Made by a program: the position numbers and the translations under genes. From Planctomycetota bacterium (GTDB lineage Bacteria > Planctomycetota > UBA1135), in contig PAHY01000032.1 of NCBI GenBank assembly GCA_002705055.1, positions 62,001 to 126,000 on the forward strand: DNA of 64,000 bases. Direction: 5' to 3'. Shown here piece after piece: positions 61,315-64,000 of the stretch. A model generated the notes under the pieces. It saw only the letters and a program-made list of their open reading frames with translations, searched no databases and was not told where the DNA came from. The stretch's first letter is position 1; each line of letters starts with the position of its first letter.

Positions 61315-61347
61315 ATCGCCACCGAAGAGAGGCCCTTCGGCGGCGAT
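61315..61347 (-). terminator. Rho-independent terminator of tRNA-Asn
   Basis: A 13-bp stem (ATCGCCGCCGAAG with its near-complement) has a 7-base loop. It is followed on the minus strand by TTTCTATTC and begins seven bases after the CCA end of the tRNA. It closely resembles the hairpins at 14134-14165 and 16577-16604. Confidence 0.85.
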
Positions 61348-61353
61348 GTGATT

Positions 61354-61429
61354 TGGCTCCTCGAACAGGACTCGAACCTGTGACCCGCTGATTAACAGTC
61401 AGCTGCTCTACCAACTGAGCTATCGAGGA
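61354..61429 (-). tRNA. tRNA-Asn (anticodon GTT)
   Basis: A complete 76-nt cloverleaf with encoded CCA. The acceptor stem is TCCTCGA with TCGAGGA, the D-arm is AGCTCAGTTGGTAGAGC, and the anticodon stem is GCTGA/TCAGC with anticodon GTT at 61394-61396. The T-arm contains GGTTCGAGTCC. Its 3' end faces the accessory region, and the AGCCAAATCAC across its 3' end recurs three times at 14-19 kb. Confidence 0.97.
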
Positions 61430-61440
61430 ATGGGCCGCTA

Positions 61441-61469
61441 AGTATACACCCGGTTTCTGGGGCTGCCAG
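61441..61469 (-). promoter_or_regulatory. Sigma-70-type promoter of tRNA-Asn
   Basis: On the minus strand CTGGCA (-35) and TATACT (-10) are separated by 17 bases, with the -10 element ending 12 bases before the tRNA 5' end. Spacing and sequence are close to the bacterial consensus. Confidence 0.7.
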
Positions 61470-61492
61470 CCCCCTTTCAGCGGCCGGAGGAA

Positions 61493-62188
61493 CTAGACGA
61501 CAGGGCTGTCTGACGGCGCAGGAACCGGCCCGATCGGGTCCTCCGTCGGGTGCAGGCCGGGGCGGAATTCGACCCGGTTGAAGCGGAAGGGACCGACCTT
61601 GGTGTGGCGGATCCGCCCCACCTCGACGTAGTCCATGCGCTGGTGCAGGCGCCGCGAGCGCACGTCCTGGGTGCGCAGCGCCACGTAGGCGCGGCGGTAG
61701 CCCTGGCCGCGGCGCAGTTCGTGGTAGTCGTTCTGCGCCAGCAGCGCGACCATCCGGCCGCGGTGCTCGGGGTGGACCCAGCCGTCAAAGATGTAGACGT
61801 CGTGACCCTCGCGCAGCGGCACCGCGAAGCCGTACTCCAGATCCTGCATCGGCTTCAGGCCGTGCATGATGTAGCACCACACCGTGCCGTCCTCGTCGAT
61901 CCGCGACTGGACGTCGATGTCGCGGCGCTCGATGCAGCGCCGCAGGTGCTCGAGCCGGCGCGGATCAAACTGCCGCGAAAGCGCGGGCAGCGCATCCAGG
62001 CCAGTGTCGTGCATGAAGCGCTCGCTCTCGTCGTATTCGGGCCGGTAGCGGGTCGGGATCTCGTAGGGCGGACGCTCCAGGTCCCGGCAGGCGATGACGA
62101 ACTCGACACGTCGCAACCACGACCGCACCCCCCATCGCCAGAGCGATGCAAGGACCCGGCCAGGTCCCGATTCTTTGAATTGCGTCAT
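61493..62188 (-). CDS. GNAT-like acyltransferase domain protein
   Basis: This ~231-residue protein has a C-terminal region reading DVYIFDGWVHPEHRGRMVALLAQ, then YVALRTQDVRSRRLHQRMDYVEVG. This is the strand, acetyl-CoA-binding loop and 'neighbouring strand' order of GNAT N-acetyltransferases, although the usual Q/R-x2-G-x-G/A loop is only partly kept (EHRGRMVA). ATG 62188 follows AGG directly; the open frame upstream has no family similarity. It diverges from the TrmJ gene. The substrate is unknown. Backbone GC content. Confidence 0.65.
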   Translation of the reverse strand: MTQFKESGPGRVLASLWRWGVRSWLRRVEFVIACRDLERPPYEIPTRYRPEYDESERFMHDTGLDALPALSRQFDPRRLEHLRRCIERRDIDVQSRIDEDGTVWCYIMHGLKPMQDLEYGFAVPLREGHDVYIFDGWVHPEHRGRMVALLAQNDYHELRRGQGYRRAYVALRTQDVRSRRLHQRMDYVEVGRIRHTKVGPFRFNRVEFRPGLHPTEDPIGPVPAPSDSPVV

Positions 62189-62404
62189 CCTAAAAGAGCC
62201 CGACCGCACCGCGCGAATGCCGGTGACGTGGCTGGGCTTGGGGGGAAAGATCCGCCAGGGGACGCCAGGTAACGGCGCAGCACCCCATCTTCCATCGGCC
62301 TTTTCCGGGCCGGAGCATACCCGTATCTCCTGAGCCCGTCGGGGATTCGGCAAAATCCCTCCGGCTCTGCGCCGGCGCTAAGGTTGGCCCGCCGCGCATC
62401 CTCC

Positions 62405-63157
62405 ATGCAGCCCTCGCCCCCGCATCTCGTTCTGGTCGAACCGCAGAATCCGGCCAACCTCGGCTTCATCGCGCGGGTGGCCGACAACTTCGGCCTGGGC
62501 GAGGTGCGCGTGCTGAACGGCTGCTCCTGGCAGCAGGCGGCGGCCCGGCGCACCGGCTCGCCAGCCAGTGGACGGCTGGCCTCCTTCCGCGCGGTCAGCA
62601 GCTGGGAGGAAGCCTGCGAGGGCTGTAGCCACCTGCTCGGCTTCACGGCCCGCGCAGGCAAGAAGCGCGCGCCCCTGTCGCTGGATGACTGGGAGGACAC
62701 CCTCGCGGACTTCGGCCCCGCAGCGCAGCCCGCGCTCATCTTCGGGCGCGAGGATCGCGGCCTCGAAACCGACGAGGTCGAGCGCTGCCACGCGCTGATC
62801 TCGATCCCCACCGCCGGGCTGGGCTCGCTCAATCTCTCGCACGCGGTCGCGGTCGCCGGCTACGCCTGGCGTCGCTGGGCCGGCGGCACGCGCATGCCCA
62901 CCCCACCCGGCACCGGCCCGACCCACCCGGATGGCGCCGGCCGCGCGATCGCCGGCCAGGCCGACCGCATGCGCTTCCTCGACGCGATCGGCGAAGAGCT
63001 GCGCGGAATCGAGTTTCGCGACTCGGCCGAAGAGGTGGACGCGACTCTGCGCCGCCTCGCCCGGCTGCCCATCGAGACCCGCGATCTGCGCATTCTCGAA
63101 CGCGCCCTGCGCCACGTCCGCTGGCGGCGCGAGAACGGCCCCGACGCCGCGCCCTAG
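62405..63157 (+). CDS. trmJ: SpoU/TrmH-superfamily tRNA methyltransferase, TrmJ-like
   Basis: This 250-residue protein has the three SPOUT knot motifs: NPANLGFIARVADNFG (motif 1, with the catalytic-type Asn/Arg), LIFGREDRGLETDEV (motif 2), and SLNLSHAVAVAGY (motif 3). A helical C-terminal tail (RMRFLDAIGEEL) follows. This is the TrmJ arrangement, which 2'-O-methylates position 32 of tRNAs using S-adenosylmethionine. ATG 62405 is chosen; the TTG at 62384 is also in frame. The exact target is inferred from the family. Confidence 0.85.
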   Translation: MQPSPPHLVLVEPQNPANLGFIARVADNFGLGEVRVLNGCSWQQAAARRTGSPASGRLASFRAVSSWEEACEGCSHLLGFTARAGKKRAPLSLDDWEDTLADFGPAAQPALIFGREDRGLETDEVERCHALISIPTAGLGSLNLSHAVAVAGYAWRRWAGGTRMPTPPGTGPTHPDGAGRAIAGQADRMRFLDAIGEELRGIEFRDSAEEVDATLRRLARLPIETRDLRILERALRHVRWRRENGPDAAP

Positions 63158-63169
63158 GCGCGTCCGCGC

Positions 63170-63595
63170 TCAGCCGGTGAACTGCGCCGGGCCGTGGACC
63201 AGATAGCCCCCGAAGTGCCCGGTCAGGGCGATCACCATCGCCGTCAGCGTGAGCACCCAGCGAAAGACGCGCCGCTCGGATTCAGGCCAGCGCGGCACCA
63301 GGAAGGCGGTCACCAGCGCGGCAGCGGTCGCCGCGACGCCCAGCCAGCGGTGCAGGTTCAGCTCGCCGCTCGATTCCATCGACCCGGCCAAGGTCCAACC
63401 AAGCGCCGCAGCCACCAGCGCCATCCAAGCGCCGAAGCGCAGGCAGAATCGTTGCGCCGCCATCCAGTCCTCACGCCGGTGCAGGCAGATCAACAGCTCA
63501 AGCAGCGCCCCGCTGAGAATCAGCGCGATCGGAAAGTGCACCGCCGCCGGGTGTTGCCGGGCGGCGAAATCGAGCACAGCCTGCCAGTCGATCAT
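63170..63595 (-). CDS. DUF2231 membrane protein
   Basis: This 141-residue protein has four membrane helices and the N-terminal HPAAVHFPIALIL motif of DUF2231. The His pair is often found in proteins associated with haem or planctomycete-type cytochromes. ATG 63595 overlaps the sulfatase stop by four bases, so the two are co-translated. The exact role is unknown. Confidence 0.8.
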   Translation of the reverse strand: MIDWQAVLDFAARQHPAAVHFPIALILSGALLELLICLHRREDWMAAQRFCLRFGAWMALVAAALGWTLAGSMESSGELNLHRWLGVAATAAALVTAFLVPRWPESERRVFRWVLTLTAMVIALTGHFGGYLVHGPAQFTG

Positions 63596-64000
63596 TGAGA
63601 ATCTGCAGCTCGCGGGCGGGTGCGCCCTTCACGACGCATCTCCTCCAGGCGAGCAGCCAGCTCCTCGACTCTTTCGGGCATTTCCGGCGCCAGGTTGACG
63701 CTTTCGAGCGGGTCGGCCTCGAGGTCGTAGAGCTGGTAAGGCGGCTGCCCCTCTTCCGGCTCGACGCTGCGCGGCGCGGTGAAGCCACCCGTCCCTAGGC
63801 CTTCGATCAGCTTCCACTTCCCAGACCGCAGCGCAAACATCCCGTGCAGCGAGTGATGCACCAGCTCTCTGCGCGCCCGGCTTGCGATGGCCTCACCGCT
63901 CTTGACGCCCGTGGCGAATAGCAGCGACTGGTCGAAGCTGTCCTCGGCGGCGGCCTCGGGTAGCTCCAGCTCGAGCAGACCGGCGAAGGTCGCCATCCAG
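63592..64000 (-). CDS. Sulfatase (alkaline-phosphatase superfamily), 3' part only
   Basis: The frame is open past the right edge, so only the last ~136 residues are seen. They match the C-terminal subdomain of type I sulfatases: WMATFAGLLELELP at the left, HHSLHGMFALRSGKWKLIEGLGTGG, then PPYQLYDLEADPLESVNLAPE and a closing helix. The catalytic Cys/Ser formylglycine site would lie outside the window. Such enzymes hydrolyse sulfate esters of polysaccharides. Confidence 0.88.
   Translation of the reverse strand, partial: WMATFAGLLELELPEAAAEDSFDQSLLFATGVKSGEAIASRARRELVHHSLHGMFALRSGKWKLIEGLGTGGFTAPRSVEPEEGQPPYQLYDLEADPLESVNLAPEMPERVEELAARLEEMRREGRTRPRAADSQ

Overview
The window looks like a piece of a high-GC Planctomycetota-type chromosome. 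This is inferred from family content only: DUF1080, sulfatase, DUF2231, carboxypeptidase-regulatory-like and FG-GAP surface proteins, and a SpoVG-like/DUF2924/serine-recombinase cluster. No rRNA or species marker is present. Two GC-rich chromosomal stretches (about 1-11.0 kb and 61.3-64 kb) flank about 50 kb of patchy, lower-GC accessory DNA.

Left backbone (1-11.0 kb): a truncated DUF1080 gene leads into an overlapping phospholipid trio (CDP-alcohol phosphatidyltransferase-like, PlsC-like acyltransferase, CdsA). Next come a secreted beta-propeller protein, a CarF/TMEM189-type plasmanyl-lipid desaturase candidate, a lipoprotein, a CPBP protease, a three-gene cassette (Cys-rich secreted protein, membrane-anchored beta-sandwich protein, MauE-like protein) and an S15 peptidase.

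Decayed surface-protein zone (11.0-26.7 kb): more secreted/anchored gene pairs lie among an intact IS3-family element (IS407 type, 40-bp inverted repeats, A8 frameshift site), a decayed IS3 element, stray IS ends, a tyrosine-recombinase relic and three copies of a REP-like repeat. Three consecutive genes are each followed by the same ~60-nt element plus hairpin terminator. The innermost part of that element matches the 3' end and terminator of the tRNA-Asn at 61.4 kb. Two of the secreted-protein genes carry simple-sequence tracts (G9 and TTTC x5).

Defence block (26.7-45 kb, all minus strand): a HEPN gene split by one TAA codon; GIY-YIG / SIR2 / BRCT genes; a broken RNA-polymerase-alpha-CTD-like gene; and a type I restriction cluster with an unusual order, hsdM2-fic-[21-bp iterons]-hsdM-hsdS-hsdR plus a coupled small gene.

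Mobile element (46.9-56.5 kb): ParB-domain DNA methyltransferase, two terminase-small-subunit-like genes, TOPRIM primase-like and DUF3987 genes, then a chain of overlapping genes (SpoVG-like, DUF2924, large serine recombinase, HTH). No capsid, tail or large terminase gene is seen. This resembles a phage satellite or small integrative element. A Gabija-like GajA/GajB pair follows at 56.7-60.0 kb.

Right backbone (61.3-64 kb): tRNA-Asn with a clear promoter and terminator, a GNAT protein, a TrmJ-type RNA methyltransferase, a DUF2231 membrane protein and a truncated sulfatase. The tRNA 3' end faces the accessory block, consistent with it being an island attachment site.
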